Positions 51,834 through 60,794 are shown, counted from the first letter of the stretch. The stretch is 64,000 nucleotides of DNA from Domibacillus mangrovi (GCF_001906925.1 NZ_MRWQ01000004.1:62001-126000), one strand, 5' to 3'. Notes: generated by a model from the sequence alone, not told the origin. A program made the numbers and translations.

Positions 51834-52793
51834 GTGAAACCGAAAGTAGTTGTCTACAAACGAATGAGTGAACAGGTGCTTGATTTTATCCGTGAGTCGT
51901 GTGATGTACAGTATTTCCCGGATTATAAAAAGGAGTTCCCCGCATTTCTTGAGGCGCTGAAAGAAGCGGAAGGCGTTCTTGGATCTAGTTTGAAATTTGA
52001 TGCTGATTTGCTCGATCAGGCGCCAAAATTAAAAATTATTTGTAATACGTCGGTCGGGTATGACAATCTTGACATTCCTTTATTGAAAGAACGCGGTATT
52101 ATGGCGACGAATACACCGGACGTGTTAAATGACACAGTGGCCGATACGATTGTGGCACTTATGTTGTCAGCCGCGCGGCGTATTACAGAACTCGATCAAT
52201 TTGTAAAAACAGGCGGATGGTCTGAATATGGCTTATCACAGCAGCAATTTGGCGTCGATGTCCATCATAAAACGCTTGGCATTATCGGTATGGGTGGTAT
52301 CGGTTCAACACTTGCAAAACGAGCCTATTTCGGTTTTGACATGACTATTTTATACTATAACCGCTCACGCAATGAAGAGGCGGAAACTACATATAATGCT
52401 ACATATTGTACAATGGACGAACTGCTTGAACAGTCCGATTTTGTTTGTATTATGACACCGCTTACGCAGCAAACCGAGAAAATGATTGGGAAACGGGAAT
52501 TTGAAAAAATGAAAAAAACGGCTGTTTTCATAAACGCAGCTCGTGGAAAAGTGGTTGATGAAGCAGCCTTAATTGAAGCGCTCCAATCAAATGAAATTTT
52601 AGCCGCAGGTCTCGATGTATTTGAAAATGAGCCTACAGACCCGGGCAATCCATTGCTGCAAATGCCAAACGTTGTCACACTGCCACACATTGGATCAGCA
52701 ACAGCAGAGACGAGAATGAGAATGGCACAGCTTGGGGCAGAGAATGTAGTAGCGGGTGTGACGGACGGAAAACTAGTCACATCTATTTACTAA
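51834..52793 (+). CDS. D-2-hydroxyacid dehydrogenase (glyoxylate/hydroxypyruvate reductase type)
   Basis: A 319-residue enzyme. GIIGMGGIGSTLAKRAYFGF is the Rossmann NAD(P) motif; INAARGKVVDEAALIEAL holds the substrate Arg; LDVFENEP the Glu and LPHIGSATAETRMRM the catalytic His. GTG 51834 is chosen because AAAGGGTG precedes it by six bases; the longer frame from 51768 begins in low-quality coding. It probably reduces glyoxylate or hydroxypyruvate. Confidence 0.87.
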   Translation: MKPKVVVYKRMSEQVLDFIRESCDVQYFPDYKKEFPAFLEALKEAEGVLGSSLKFDADLLDQAPKLKIICNTSVGYDNLDIPLLKERGIMATNTPDVLNDTVADTIVALMLSAARRITELDQFVKTGGWSEYGLSQQQFGVDVHHKTLGIIGMGGIGSTLAKRAYFGFDMTILYYNRSRNEEAETTYNATYCTMDELLEQSDFVCIMTPLTQQTEKMIGKREFEKMKKTAVFINAARGKVVDEAALIEALQSNEILAAGLDVFENEPTDPGNPLLQMPNVVTLPHIGSATAETRMRMAQLGAENVVAGVTDGKLVTSIY

Positions 52794-52886
52794 CATGTAA
52801 TGTATGGAAATCAGATAATTTTGTCCATGGAGGAGATACTATTCGCGTGCAGAAGCACAAATACTATTTCTGATGGAGGGATTCAA

Positions 52887-53399
52887 GTGGGCATATTAAG
52901 TGGAAATCCAAAAGATGAACCTTTGCATTATGGAGAGGTGTCAGCTGTATGGGTAGCATCCCTTTCGGCAAAAAGCTTGGCAGCTGGCTACAGCACACTG
53001 CTAAATCATGCAGGTGATGAAGATTTAAAGAAGCTGATTGAAGAAGCGATCACAATTGGGCAGGCGGAAGCATCCGCTCTTGATCAAGTGCTGAAAGAAA
53101 ACGGTGTAGGACTGCCGCCCGCACCACCTGAACGTCCAAAGGCTAATATTGAGGACATTCCAGCAGGTGCCCGGTTCCAGGACCCAGAAATTGCTGCAAG
53201 TATTTCCCGGGACATAGGGATCGGTTTAACGGCTGCCAGCATGGCGATGAGTCAGTGTATTCGTGAAGATATCGCCATGCTGTTTGGACAGTTTCATGCA
53301 GCGAAAGTGAAACTGGGCGGCGAATTTTTAAAACTGCATAAAGAAAAAGGCTGGCTTATTGTACCGCCATTGCATCGCGAACTAGTTGGAGCAAGATAA
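52887..53399 (+). CDS. DUF3231 family helical protein
   Basis: A 170-residue, all-helical protein. HYGEVSAVWVASLSAKSLAA and the second-half repeat IGIGLTAASMAMSQCIREDI fit DUF3231, a ferritin-like bundle common in Bacilli (often twice as long, so this is a single-unit form). GTG 52887 follows TGGAGGGATTCAA. Function unknown; some relatives are linked to spores or stress. Confidence 0.7.
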   Translation: MGILSGNPKDEPLHYGEVSAVWVASLSAKSLAAGYSTLLNHAGDEDLKKLIEEAITIGQAEASALDQVLKENGVGLPPAPPERPKANIEDIPAGARFQDPEIAASISRDIGIGLTAASMAMSQCIREDIAMLFGQFHAAKVKLGGEFLKLHKEKGWLIVPPLHRELVGAR

Positions 53400-53419
53400 G
53401 GATATAAAAAGGAACTGTC

Positions 53420-53600
53420 TTAAAATTTAGGGGAAGCTCGACTTTTTACTCTAAGTTTTATTATATAGTCATCAGGCAATGGAGCATCTGTAATGATTAA
53501 ATCAATGTGATTTGCCATTGCAAATGAAGCAATAGAGTTTTTTTGTATCTCTGTTATTAGAGGTATTAATCATACTTTTCTTAATGCCACCTCGTAATAC
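53420..53600 (-). pseudogene. C-terminal fragment of a DeoR family regulator
   Basis: The minus-strand translation ends SIASFAMANHIDLIITDAPL-PDDY and a stop at 53420, matching the end of DeoR-type sugar regulators (…DIDLIITD…LPDEY). Upstream the frame is broken by stops and no helix-turn-helix is present. It is a remnant, lying in a 560-base interval without intact genes. Confidence 0.5.
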
Positions 53601-53689
53601 GTTGAAGCCGGTTAAATTGGAATCCACTGAAAAATTGTTAGAAGGTGCGAACAGAACGTCTATATGAATTTGGCACAAAATCTTCCCTA

Positions 53690-53733
53690 GCCCTGGTCAT
53701 CAGTTTAACCGCTGACGGCCGGGGCTTTTTTAG
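53690..53733 (+). terminator. Intrinsic terminator-like hairpin
   Basis: AGCCCTGG pairs with CCGGGGCT (one wobble), with CAG/CTG inside, followed by TTTTT. Confidence 0.75.
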
Positions 53734-53769
53734 TTAATACTTATGAGGTACAATTTGCAGGATTAATAG

Positions 53770-53910
53770 TCAGAAAATAAAAATAAATGTGTAATTAAAA
53801 ACATGATCCGTGATAGAATTAGCATTAACGAACGATGGCATCATGTTCCTTGGATAAAAACAGGCAGAGGCGATATAGATTGGCATGTGAATAAACTTTT
53901 AATCCTTTAA
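53770..53910 (+). pseudogene. Possible C-terminal fragment of a sugar-phosphate isomerase/epimerase
   Basis: A short open stretch ends ERWHHVPWIKTGRGDIDWH-VNKLLIL and stops at 53910. The HVP...G.GDIDW pattern recalls the C-terminal end of xylose-isomerase-like TIM-barrel enzymes. No upstream part remains. With the DeoR fragment it suggests a decayed sugar operon before the dehydrogenase. Confidence 0.3.
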
Positions 53911-53957
53911 ACGTATGGAAAAGTATTAATTATTCTGAATGGGGAGGGGTACACATA

Positions 53958-54989
53958 ATGAAAGCAGTCATGAAAACCGCACCAGGTTATGATCATATGA
54001 ATCTCGAAACGATTGAAGAGCCGAAAGCAACCGGTGATCTTGTGAAAATTAAAGTTTCCTATACAGGAATTTGCGGAACGGATATGCACACATTTACAGG
54101 AGAATACCGTAATTCGAAAACGCCTGTGGTGCTTGGACATGAATTTTCTGGCACGGTCGTCGAAATTGGGAGAAATGTAACGAAAGTAAAAGTGGGCGAC
54201 CGGGTGACGAGTGAAACGACATTTGAAACGTGTGGAGAATGCGAATATTGCCGTGAGAAAGACTACAATTTATGCTCAAACCGAAAAGGAATCGGCACAC
54301 AGATTAACGGAAGCTTTGCCGAATACGTCGTGTCACGTGAAGAAAGTGTCCACATTTTGCCTGAGAAGTTAAGCTTAAAAGCAGCGGTACTCGCTGAACC
54401 ACTAGCTTGCTGCGTCCATGCAGCACTTGAAAAAACGACAATTAAAAAAGGTGAAAAAGTCCTTGTGTTCGGTCCAGGACCGATCGGCTTATTGCAGTGT
54501 CAGGTCGTTAAAGCACAGGGAGCGTTTGTTATATTAGCCGGTATTACGAAAGACAAAAAACGATTGGAACTGGCGAAATCACTTGGTGTAGATGTTGTCG
54601 TTGACGTAGAGAAAGAAGATTTAACAGAAATTGTTATGAAACATACAGATGGCTACGGTGTCGATAAACTATTTGAATGCTCGGGTGCGGTGCAGGCGCT
54701 CAATCAAGGCTTGCCGCTTGTCAAGAAAAAAGGAACGTTTGTCCAGGTTGGTATTTTTGCGAACAAAACAAACCCGCTTGATCAGGAATCCATTATTCAA
54801 CGGGAAATTACATACGTGGGGACACGCTCACAAAAGCCGAGTTCATGGCCGATCGCACTCAACCTATTAGCAGAAGGTAAGGTGGATGCGGATAAAATGA
54901 TCACGAAAATTGTGCCCCTTGATCAATGGCGTGAAGGGTTTGACGCCGTTCGTTCTGGCGATCAAATTAAAGTCATCCTCGAATCGTAA
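53958..54989 (+). CDS. Zinc-dependent medium-chain alcohol/polyol dehydrogenase
   Basis: A 343-residue enzyme. GICGTDMHTFTGEY and LGHEFSGTVVEIG carry the catalytic zinc ligands; CGECEYCREKDYNLC is the four-Cys structural zinc lobe; FGPGPIGLLQ is the NAD motif. It resembles sorbitol/L-iditol- or threonine-type dehydrogenases. ATG 53958 follows GGGGAGGGGTACACATA. The sugar-operon relics just upstream hint at a polyol substrate. Confidence 0.85.
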   Translation: MKAVMKTAPGYDHMNLETIEEPKATGDLVKIKVSYTGICGTDMHTFTGEYRNSKTPVVLGHEFSGTVVEIGRNVTKVKVGDRVTSETTFETCGECEYCREKDYNLCSNRKGIGTQINGSFAEYVVSREESVHILPEKLSLKAAVLAEPLACCVHAALEKTTIKKGEKVLVFGPGPIGLLQCQVVKAQGAFVILAGITKDKKRLELAKSLGVDVVVDVEKEDLTEIVMKHTDGYGVDKLFECSGAVQALNQGLPLVKKKGTFVQVGIFANKTNPLDQESIIQREITYVGTRSQKPSSWPIALNLLAEGKVDADKMITKIVPLDQWREGFDAVRSGDQIKVILES

Positions 54990-55006
54990 AGGTTGAAATG
55001 ACCGAG

Positions 55007-55053
55007 AAAACCGTTCCGTTTTTCAGTTTAATATGAAACAGCAGGACGGTTTT
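55007..55053 (+). terminator. Intrinsic terminator
   Basis: AAAACCGT pairs with ACGGTTTT, with additional pairing in the loop, after the dehydrogenase. Confidence 0.65.
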
Positions 55054-55146
55054 TGGAGAAGAGCATGGTTTAAAATAGTATTTGTTTATACTTTACATTA
55101 TAATAGGTGCAGTTGAAATAATTTAAAGATAAAGGAGTTTTCTATA

Positions 55147-55413
55147 ATGTCTGCAAAAACATTTACAATTATTGATGAAACAGGTATCCACGCGCGTCCG
55201 GCAACGGTCCTTGTTCAAGCGGCTTCTAAGTTTAGTTCTGATATTACATTAGATTACAATGGCAAAAGCGTAAACTTGAAATCCATCATGGGCGTTATGT
55301 CCCTTGGAATTCCAAAAGGCGCTTCCATAAAAATTGCCGCTAACGGTTCAGATGCTGATGCAGCAATTGCAGCACTTGAAGAAACAATGAAATCACAAGG
55401 CCTTGGCGAATAA
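55147..55413 (+). CDS. ptsH: HPr-like phosphocarrier protein
   Basis: An 88-residue HPr. [10 protein letters not shown] contains the phosphorylated His15, and [17 protein letters not shown] the regulatory Ser46 for HPr kinase. Both are kept, so it could serve sugar uptake and CcpA signalling. ATG 55147 follows AAAGGAGTTTTCTATA. It is followed directly by a strong terminator and not by ptsI, unlike the usual ptsHI operon; it is either the main HPr at an unusual site or a second copy. Confidence 0.88.
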   Translation: MSAKTFTIIDETGIHARPATVLVQAASKFSSDITLDYNGKSVNLKSIMGVMSLGIPKGASIKIAANGSDADAAIAALEETMKSQGLGE

Positions 55414-55424
55414 TCATTCGCTTA

Positions 55425-55456
55425 AAAATCACCGAATCCGTTTCGGTGATTTTTTT
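55425..55456 (+). terminator. Intrinsic terminator after ptsH
   Basis: AAAATCACCGAA pairs with TTCGGTGATTTT followed by TTT. Confidence 0.92.
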
Positions 55457-55492
55457 GTATCGTTTACGGAATAGAGAGAAGGAGGAAGACAG

Positions 55493-55516
55493 ATGAAAAA
55501 GGGTGCTGAAGAATGA
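55493..55516 (+). CDS. Seven-codon leader ORF overlapping alkD
   Basis: ATG 55493 lies after an excellent GGAGGA site and encodes MKKGAEE, ending TGA at 55516. The alkD start (55513) overlaps this stop as ATGA. Such an arrangement allows translational coupling from a strong upstream initiation site to a gene with a weaker one. Confidence 0.45.
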   Translation: MKKGAEE

Positions 55517-56223
55517 CGTATGAAGACGTGATGGACAAGTTGGAACGGTTCGGTACGGATCAGACGAAAAAAACATACTTAAGGCATGGGGCGAAGGAGC
55601 CGTTTTTCGGTGTGAAAGTTGGCGATCTGAAAAAGCATTTTGTGAAAGAGGTGAAAAAAGATCAACAGCTCGTCTATGACTTATATGCTTCGGGTAATAG
55701 TGATGCGATGTATTTGGCAGGGCTCACGGTCAAGCCGAAAGAGATGACGAAAGAGCGGCTGAACGAATGGGTACAGGGCGCTTACTGGTATATGATCAGC
55801 GAATATACAGTCGCACAGGTTGCGGCTGACTCACTCTTTGCGGTCGAACTTGCGCGTGAATGGATGCGGGCGGATGAAGAAATGATCGCCGTTGCTGGAT
55901 GGAGTACGTATAGCAATTATTTATCGATCACACTGGATGAAGAAGTGGATTTCGATGAAATAGGAAAACTGCTTGAGCAAGTGGAAGAAACAATCCACTC
56001 AGAGAGGAACCGTGTACGCTATGTTATGAACAATTTTGTTATATGTGTCGGTACGTATTGTAAACCAATGCATGAACGGGCGAAAGAAGTGGCTGAAGCT
56101 ATTGGAAAAGTACATGTCGATGTTGGCAATACGGCTTGCAAAGTTCCGCTTGCAACGGACTATATAAAAAAAGTTGAAAATAGGAATACTATCGGGGAAA
56201 AGCGGAAAACATGTATTTGTTAA
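55513..56223 (+). CDS. DNA alkylation repair protein, AlkD-like HEAT-repeat glycosylase
   Basis: A 236-residue HEAT-repeat protein. FFGVKVGDLKKHFVKEVKKD and DAMYLAGLTV match AlkD-type DNA glycosylases; YWYMISEYTVAQVAADS and AVAGWSTYSNYLSI contain the aromatic and acidic residues near the active site. It would remove N3- or N7-alkylpurines. The catalytic Asp assignment is not certain. It begins inside the stop of a seven-codon leader ORF. Confidence 0.78.
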   Translation: MTYEDVMDKLERFGTDQTKKTYLRHGAKEPFFGVKVGDLKKHFVKEVKKDQQLVYDLYASGNSDAMYLAGLTVKPKEMTKERLNEWVQGAYWYMISEYTVAQVAADSLFAVELAREWMRADEEMIAVAGWSTYSNYLSITLDEEVDFDEIGKLLEQVEETIHSERNRVRYVMNNFVICVGTYCKPMHERAKEVAEAIGKVHVDVGNTACKVPLATDYIKKVENRNTIGEKRKTCIC

Positions 56224-56325
56224 AAAAGAGGTCGAAGAAAAAGCATGTTACGCGTATTATTTCGGGGACAATCATGTAAAATAGGCATGATGTAATTATT
56301 GTTAAACAGAAAGGCTGGAAGGTAG

Positions 56326-56910
56326 ATGACTTTCACAAACCATGGAACGATTCCTGTTGCTGTTTCAGCACGCCACGTACATTTGTCACAGGAACATCTT
56401 GAAATTTTATTTGGATCAGGACACGAATTAACGAAACGTGTAGATTTGTCTCAGCCTGGTCAATTCGCAGCTGAAGAAACTGTAACAATTGCTGGCAAGA
56501 AAAGCGAAATTGCACGCGTTCGTGTCCTCGGGCCATGCCGCCCTGCGACACAGGTGGAAGTCAGCTTGACAGATGCTGTAAAACTTGGCGCAAAACTGCC
56601 GCTTCGAGAATCAGGCGATATTCAAGGATCAGGAGCAGTGACAATTACGGGTCCTGCCGGTTCTATTGAATTGTCAGAAGGCTTGATCATTGCAAAAGCA
56701 CACGTACATATGACGACAGAAGACGCAAAGAAATACAACGTTGAAAATAGTCAAATTGTGACTGTAGCAGTAAGCGGAGAGCGCCCAGTGTCATTTCACA
56801 ACGTCGTCATTCGCGTATCAGATAGCTATGCACTTGAAATGCACATTGATACAGATGAAGCAAACGCCGGTTTCATCTCACAAGGTGCTACAGGTGAGAT
56901 TTGGGCATAA
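56326..56910 (+). CDS. PduL-type phosphate propanoyltransferase/phosphotransacetylase
   Basis: A 194-residue protein of two PduL barrels. SARHVHLSQEHLEILFG, KAHVHMTTEDAKKY and LEMHIDTDEANAG hold the zinc-binding His residues. It interconverts acyl-CoA and acyl phosphate. There is no N-terminal encapsulation peptide and no microcompartment gene nearby, so it is likely a cytosolic acetate/propionate enzyme. ATG 56326 follows GGCTGGAAGGTAG. A weak hairpin with G-U pairs and a T7 tract lies at about 56922-56951. Confidence 0.88.
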   Translation: MTFTNHGTIPVAVSARHVHLSQEHLEILFGSGHELTKRVDLSQPGQFAAEETVTIAGKKSEIARVRVLGPCRPATQVEVSLTDAVKLGAKLPLRESGDIQGSGAVTITGPAGSIELSEGLIIAKAHVHMTTEDAKKYNVENSQIVTVAVSGERPVSFHNVVIRVSDSYALEMHIDTDEANAGFISQGATGEIWA

Positions 56911-57125
56911 TAGGTAGAGAAGCTGCTGCATTTTGCGGCGGTTTTTTTGTTGGATGGAAAATACTGAAAAGTGCACAGACATTAACGTTGTGATCGCTTT
57001 TGATTTATGACAACGAGCGGAATAAATAACAATTAAATCTTGCGGATATATATACTAGAATCCAGCTAAAATCAGTATATGCTTTCTTGAATATAGGTAA
57101 AAATCAATAAAAAGAGGTGATGCAG

Positions 57126-57926
57126 ATGGATGTAACAAAACGAATGATTGTCCGTTTTTGGGGAGAGCGCTTTTATGATCAAGCGGCACAAACTGCTTAT
57201 TATCTGCTCCTATCAGCTATTCCATTTATGATTTTTATGCTGTCGCTAATCAGTTTTTTTTCGATCGATCAAGAAGCAATTCTTGAATTTATAAGACCAT
57301 ATGCACCGGGGGAATCATTTACGCTTATTGAAGAAAACGTCAATGCAGTTTTGTCCACTGGAAAAGGACAAGTACTTTCACTCAGCTTACTTTCAACGTT
57401 CTGGCTGTCTTCAATGGCAGTACAGTCGATTGGACGGTCGTTTAATGATGTGAGCGGAATTGAACGGACTATGCCTTTTTGGAAAGGACTTCTGCGTGAT
57501 TTTGGCGTAACCGTCATCTTCATGATCATAGTGCCGCTATCACTGTTTATTCCACTCGCAGAACGTCTTTTGCAATGGATCGCTGCTCAGTCGATCACAA
57601 TTGAAGCTTGGTCAGGCTGGCTGGCCATTTGGCCATTCATTAAATGGAGCATCGGAACTTTATTTTTAATCTTATTTTTTATCGCCTTTTACAAAATAAT
57701 TCCAAACGAGCGGCAAACACTCCGTTTCGTCCTGCCAGGCGCCATTTTTGCAGCGCTTGGCTGGCAGATTGGTTCACTCTTGTTTGGAAGTTACGCAGCT
57801 GCCGTTAGCTATACAAGATTGTACGGCCAGCTGTCTGGAATCATTGTCCTCGTTCTCTGGTTTTATTTAACGGCTGTCATTATTTTACTTGGTGGACTGC
57901 TCAATGCAGAATGGGCACGGGGTTAA
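57126..57926 (+). CDS. YihY/UPF0761 family inner membrane protein
   Basis: A 266-residue protein with about six transmembrane helices. FYDQAAQTAYYLLLSAIPFM is the signature near the N-terminus; later LFGSYAAAVSYTRLYGQLSG and LVLWFYLTAVIILLGGLLNA are conserved. ATG 57126 is eight bases after AAAGAGG. Formerly called ribonuclease BN by mistake; function unknown. It converges on the next gene with a four-base overlap of the 3' ends. Confidence 0.85.
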   Translation: MDVTKRMIVRFWGERFYDQAAQTAYYLLLSAIPFMIFMLSLISFFSIDQEAILEFIRPYAPGESFTLIEENVNAVLSTGKGQVLSLSLLSTFWLSSMAVQSIGRSFNDVSGIERTMPFWKGLLRDFGVTVIFMIIVPLSLFIPLAERLLQWIAAQSITIEAWSGWLAIWPFIKWSIGTLFLILFFIAFYKIIPNERQTLRFVLPGAIFAALGWQIGSLLFGSYAAAVSYTRLYGQLSGIIVLVLWFYLTAVIILLGGLLNAEWARG

Positions 57927-58480
57927 TCACTAAGATGTGCCAGGCACGTTAAATACATGCGATTCAAATAAAGTTGCCTGGATGTATGCGGGCTATTGTC
58001 AAAATGTTCTTCAAGGAAATCAAAAAATTCTTCATTTGTCTCAAAATAGTGATGAATAATAGCCTGGTTTTTTTCTGGAAGCGGCAGTGCGATGCCGATG
58101 AAGTGATCGCCTGTTATATCTGAAAGTGACCACTCGCTGCCATTGGACCAATTGCGATACGTGTTATTTTCTTTACGGATGCCTGCAAAAACAAAGGGCA
58201 ATTTCCATGCTTCAAGCGTATCGCTGACGATTGGACGCGTAGTGATCGCCTGTATTTCTTCTATATAGTCAAACCATATATAAGGGTGTTCGATAAGTGC
58301 ATACCAGTCATCGATCACTGCTTCGATTGAGTCATGAGTCACATATGTGCTGAGAAGAGGAATCCACGTATGGTACAGGCGATCAACTTCGGCTTCATCT
58401 GCATGCTCCTCAAAGTAATTGGAAAATTGGTTTCGGATCGAGTCGAGTTCGCGTATGTGGATCGGTGTGATGTTGTTCAT
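57923..58480 (-). CDS. Conserved hypothetical protein, 185 residues
   Basis: An acidic soluble protein, ATG 58480 after AAAGGAGATTTAA. It is rich in aromatic residues (YIWFDYIEEI, WSNGSEWSLSDITGDHFIG). The order of a helical N-terminus and a beta-rich centre suggests an immunity or SMI1/KNR4-like shape, but the characteristic motifs are not clear, so I leave it unassigned. Its 3' end overlaps that of the YihY gene by four bases. Confidence 0.7.
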   Translation of the reverse strand: MNNITPIHIRELDSIRNQFSNYFEEHADEAEVDRLYHTWIPLLSTYVTHDSIEAVIDDWYALIEHPYIWFDYIEEIQAITTRPIVSDTLEAWKLPFVFAGIRKENNTYRNWSNGSEWSLSDITGDHFIGIALPLPEKNQAIIHHYFETNEEFFDFLEEHFDNSPHTSRQLYLNRMYLTCLAHLSD

Positions 58481-58624
58481 TTAAATCTCCTTTTGGATTG
58501 ATTATATCAGAGGAAGGATGGTCGGGACGGGAAAAACTATACTTTGTGAAAAAGTAGTATATGGGCAGATCGTTTGCGCAACAGTTAATTGTGACCTACT
58601 CTTAAGAAAAGGAGGGTGCTGAAG

Positions 58625-59320
58625 ATGAAAGTAGAAATTTGGTCGGACTTTGCATGTCCGTTTTGTTATATTGGAAAACGCCGCTTTGAGCAAGCGATCG
58701 AGCAGTTTGATGGAAGCGTAAAGGTGAAGTTTCATAGTTTTGAGCTCGATTCGAATGCACCGAAAAAAGCGGATCAAGATATTCATGATATGTTGGCGGG
58801 GAAATATGGAATAACACGTGAAAAAGCAAAAGCGATGAATGATCAAATGACAATACAGGCGAAAGAAGTGGGGCTTGATTATCAAATGGATACGATCATT
58901 CCAGCAAATACGCACGATGCACACCGTCTGTCGCATTATGCAAAAGAAAAAGGCAAAATGGCAGAGTTGACGGAACGCATAATGAAAGCGTACTTCACGG
59001 AATCGAAGCATATTGCGGATTATGAATCTCTCGCACAATTAGCAGTAGAAGCAGGAATTTCTAAAGATAAAGCTATGAAGGTATTGGAGAGTGACAGGTA
59101 CAGCCAGCAAGTGCGTGCTGATCAAGAGGAAGCATCACAGATTGGTGTACAAGGCGTGCCGTTTTTTGTATTTAATGAGAAGTATGCAGTGTCGGGTGCG
59201 CAGTCTGTGGAGTCATTTTTGCAGGTGCTCCATAAAGTAGGGGCAGAAGAACAGGTGACGGCTAAAAAAACAGAATGGTGTGCAGATGATGATTGCGGTA
59301 GTCTTGACGGTAACAAATGA
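58625..59320 (+). CDS. DsbA family oxidoreductase (FrnE/YwbO-like)
   Basis: A 231-residue thioredoxin-fold protein. WSDFACPFCYIGKRRFEQAI gives the CPFC active site; GVQGVPFFVFNEKYAVSGAQ is the cis-Pro loop and substrate region. There is no signal peptide, so it acts in the cytosol. Two further Cys (WCADDDCG) sit at the C-terminus. ATG 58625 follows AGGAGGGTGCTGAAG. The tnpB element is inserted five bases after its stop, and the element's predicted guide spans that stop. Confidence 0.88.
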   Translation: MKVEIWSDFACPFCYIGKRRFEQAIEQFDGSVKVKFHSFELDSNAPKKADQDIHDMLAGKYGITREKAKAMNDQMTIQAKEVGLDYQMDTIIPANTHDAHRLSHYAKEKGKMAELTERIMKAYFTESKHIADYESLAQLAVEAGISKDKAMKVLESDRYSQQVRADQEEASQIGVQGVPFFVFNEKYAVSGAQSVESFLQVLHKVGAEEQVTAKKTEWCADDDCGSLDGNK

Positions 59321-59470
59321 ATATATTGAACTACCCGCCACTTAGCACTCTTACGAGTTGCTTGAAGTGGGGGATTCCTAAGATCACCAGCGTAACCGCC
59401 AGTTATTGATTAGGCTAACCCCGCAGTTCCTGCGGTTAGAAGTCTTATGGCTTCATTTTTAAGATTCTGT
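59306..59470 (-). ncRNA. Predicted TnpB omega RNA with its guide
   Basis: In IS200/IS605 elements the guide RNA comes from the tnpB 3' end and right end, reading out into the flank. Here the right-end hairpins lie at 59326-59430. The next bases on the minus strand, TATATTCATTTGTTACCGTC (59325-59306), would be the guide. They are the complement of the dsbA-like 3' end. The boundaries are predicted from the family model, not observed. Confidence 0.5.
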
Positions 59471-60561
59471 CCTGCGTTAATATCCCGATCATGATGTGTT
59501 TGGCACTCTGGGCAATCCCATTCTCGTAGTGCGAGATTTTTAACGGCTTTGTTTTTGTATCCGCAACATGAACATAGTTGACTGGAAGGGAAGTTTTTCG
59601 CTACTGTCACGACTTGTTTGCCGTACCATTTCGATTTATATTCAAGCATGGTTTTGAATTGTGACCAACTTACTTCGCTGATGGCTTTGGCTAACTTGTG
59701 GTTCTTGAGCATATTAGACACCTGCAAATCTTCCATGCCGATCACATCGTGGTTTTTGATGATATCGGTGCTGATCTTATGCAAGTAGTCCGTACGTGCA
59801 TGGACAATCTTTTCATGAATACGAGCGACTTTTCGTTTTTGCTTTTGGTAATTTTTCGCTTCATGAAGCGGACACTTCCGATTCATAGCCCGCTCTTTTC
59901 GGCGGGAGAGAATCTTTTGTTCTTTTACCAGCTTCTTTTCAAGCGAACGGAAAAACTTCGGATTTTTATACACCGTTCCATCCGACAAAATAGCAACGTC
60001 TTTGAGTCCTACATCGACACCAACAGAAGCACCTGTATTTTCTAGTGGCTTCACTTCTGTTTCAACAAGAATAGAAACAAAATACTTGCCGCTTGGATGA
60101 CGACGAATTGTAGCGTTAAGAATACGCCCTTCTACTTCACGACTTTTTGCAAACTTTACTAATCCGAGTTTAGGTAACTTGATTTTGTTATCGACAATCG
60201 CAATATTACCGTTCGTGTGCTTTGTCGTATAGGATTGCACGTTATTCTTTTTGGACTTAAAACGTGGGGCTTTGTTTTGCTTTTTAAAGAAGCGTGTATA
60301 CGAATCAGCAAGATTTTTGAGTGATGATTGAATCGCAATACTATCGACTTCTTTTAACCAAACCAATTCCTTTTTCAACTGTGTTAATTGAGCAGAACAG
60401 GCGTTGTACGTTAGACCTTTTCCTGTCTCTTTGTAGGCATCATTCCATTTAGTAAGAAAGTGGTTGAATACAAAACGACTGCTGCCGATTGTTTTAGCGA
60501 TGAGGATTTCTTGTTCTTTGTTTGGGTAGATACGAAATTTATACGCTTTATTGGCTAACAT
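59410..60561 (-). CDS. tnpB: RNA-guided nuclease TnpB
   Basis: A 383-residue TnpB of full length. [20 protein letters not shown] is the N-terminal OrfB helix. The RuvC residues are present: Asp in [14 protein letters not shown], Glu in [11 protein letters not shown], Asp in [14 protein letters not shown]. The zinc finger is CSCCGYKN...CPEC. It should cut DNA next to a TAM when guided by omega RNA. ATG 60561 lies four bases after an ideal AAGGAGGTGAT. No tnpA is present in the element, so movement needs a transposase in trans. Confidence 0.95.
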   Translation of the reverse strand: MLANKAYKFRIYPNKEQEILIAKTIGSSRFVFNHFLTKWNDAYKETGKGLTYNACSAQLTQLKKELVWLKEVDSIAIQSSLKNLADSYTRFFKKQNKAPRFKSKKNNVQSYTTKHTNGNIAIVDNKIKLPKLGLVKFAKSREVEGRILNATIRRHPSGKYFVSILVETEVKPLENTGASVGVDVGLKDVAILSDGTVYKNPKFFRSLEKKLVKEQKILSRRKERAMNRKCPLHEAKNYQKQKRKVARIHEKIVHARTDYLHKISTDIIKNHDVIGMEDLQVSNMLKNHKLAKAISEVSWSQFKTMLEYKSKWYGKQVVTVAKNFPSSQLCSCCGYKNKAVKNLALREWDCPECQTHHDRDINAGQNLKNEAIRLLTAGTAGLA

Positions 60562-60641
60562 GACTATCACCTCCTTATATGTTATGATATATATAGTATA
60601 TCGTTATGGTTATAATTTGTATATCATTTAGAGGTGGAAAC

Positions 60642-60794
60642 ATGGAAAAACAAACAGTTGTTTTGCGATTCCCAAAAGTATTATTAGAAAGAGTAGATAC
60701 TTACAAAGAGAAAAATGGTTTTGGTACTCGTACTCAAACTATTTTTCATTTATTGCAAGTTGCTCTCGAACAGTCGGACAATCGAAACCGCTAA
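60642..60794 (+). CDS. Ribbon-helix-helix (CopG/Arc-like) protein carried by the tnpB element
   Basis: A 50-residue protein starting MEKQTVVLRFPKVLLERVDT (ATG 60642 after AGAGGTGG). A short beta strand (QTVVLRF) followed by two helices (KVLLERVDTYKEK and TRTQTIFHLLQVALEQ) fits the ribbon-helix-helix fold, a dimeric DNA-binding protein. It is divergent from tnpB; the 80-base spacer contains AT-rich dyads such as GATATATATAGTATATC. It could repress the tnpB promoter or regulate the element. This cargo is not part of the standard tnpB element. Confidence 0.65.
   Translation: MEKQTVVLRFPKVLLERVDTYKEKNGFGTRTQTIFHLLQVALEQSDNRNR

Noticed and set aside
58502-59038. 178-codon minus-strand frame opposite the DsbA-like gene
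   Set aside because: It is a shadow of a well-supported gene with CPFC and cis-Pro motifs, and is rich in Cys/Phe/His as antisense frames often are.
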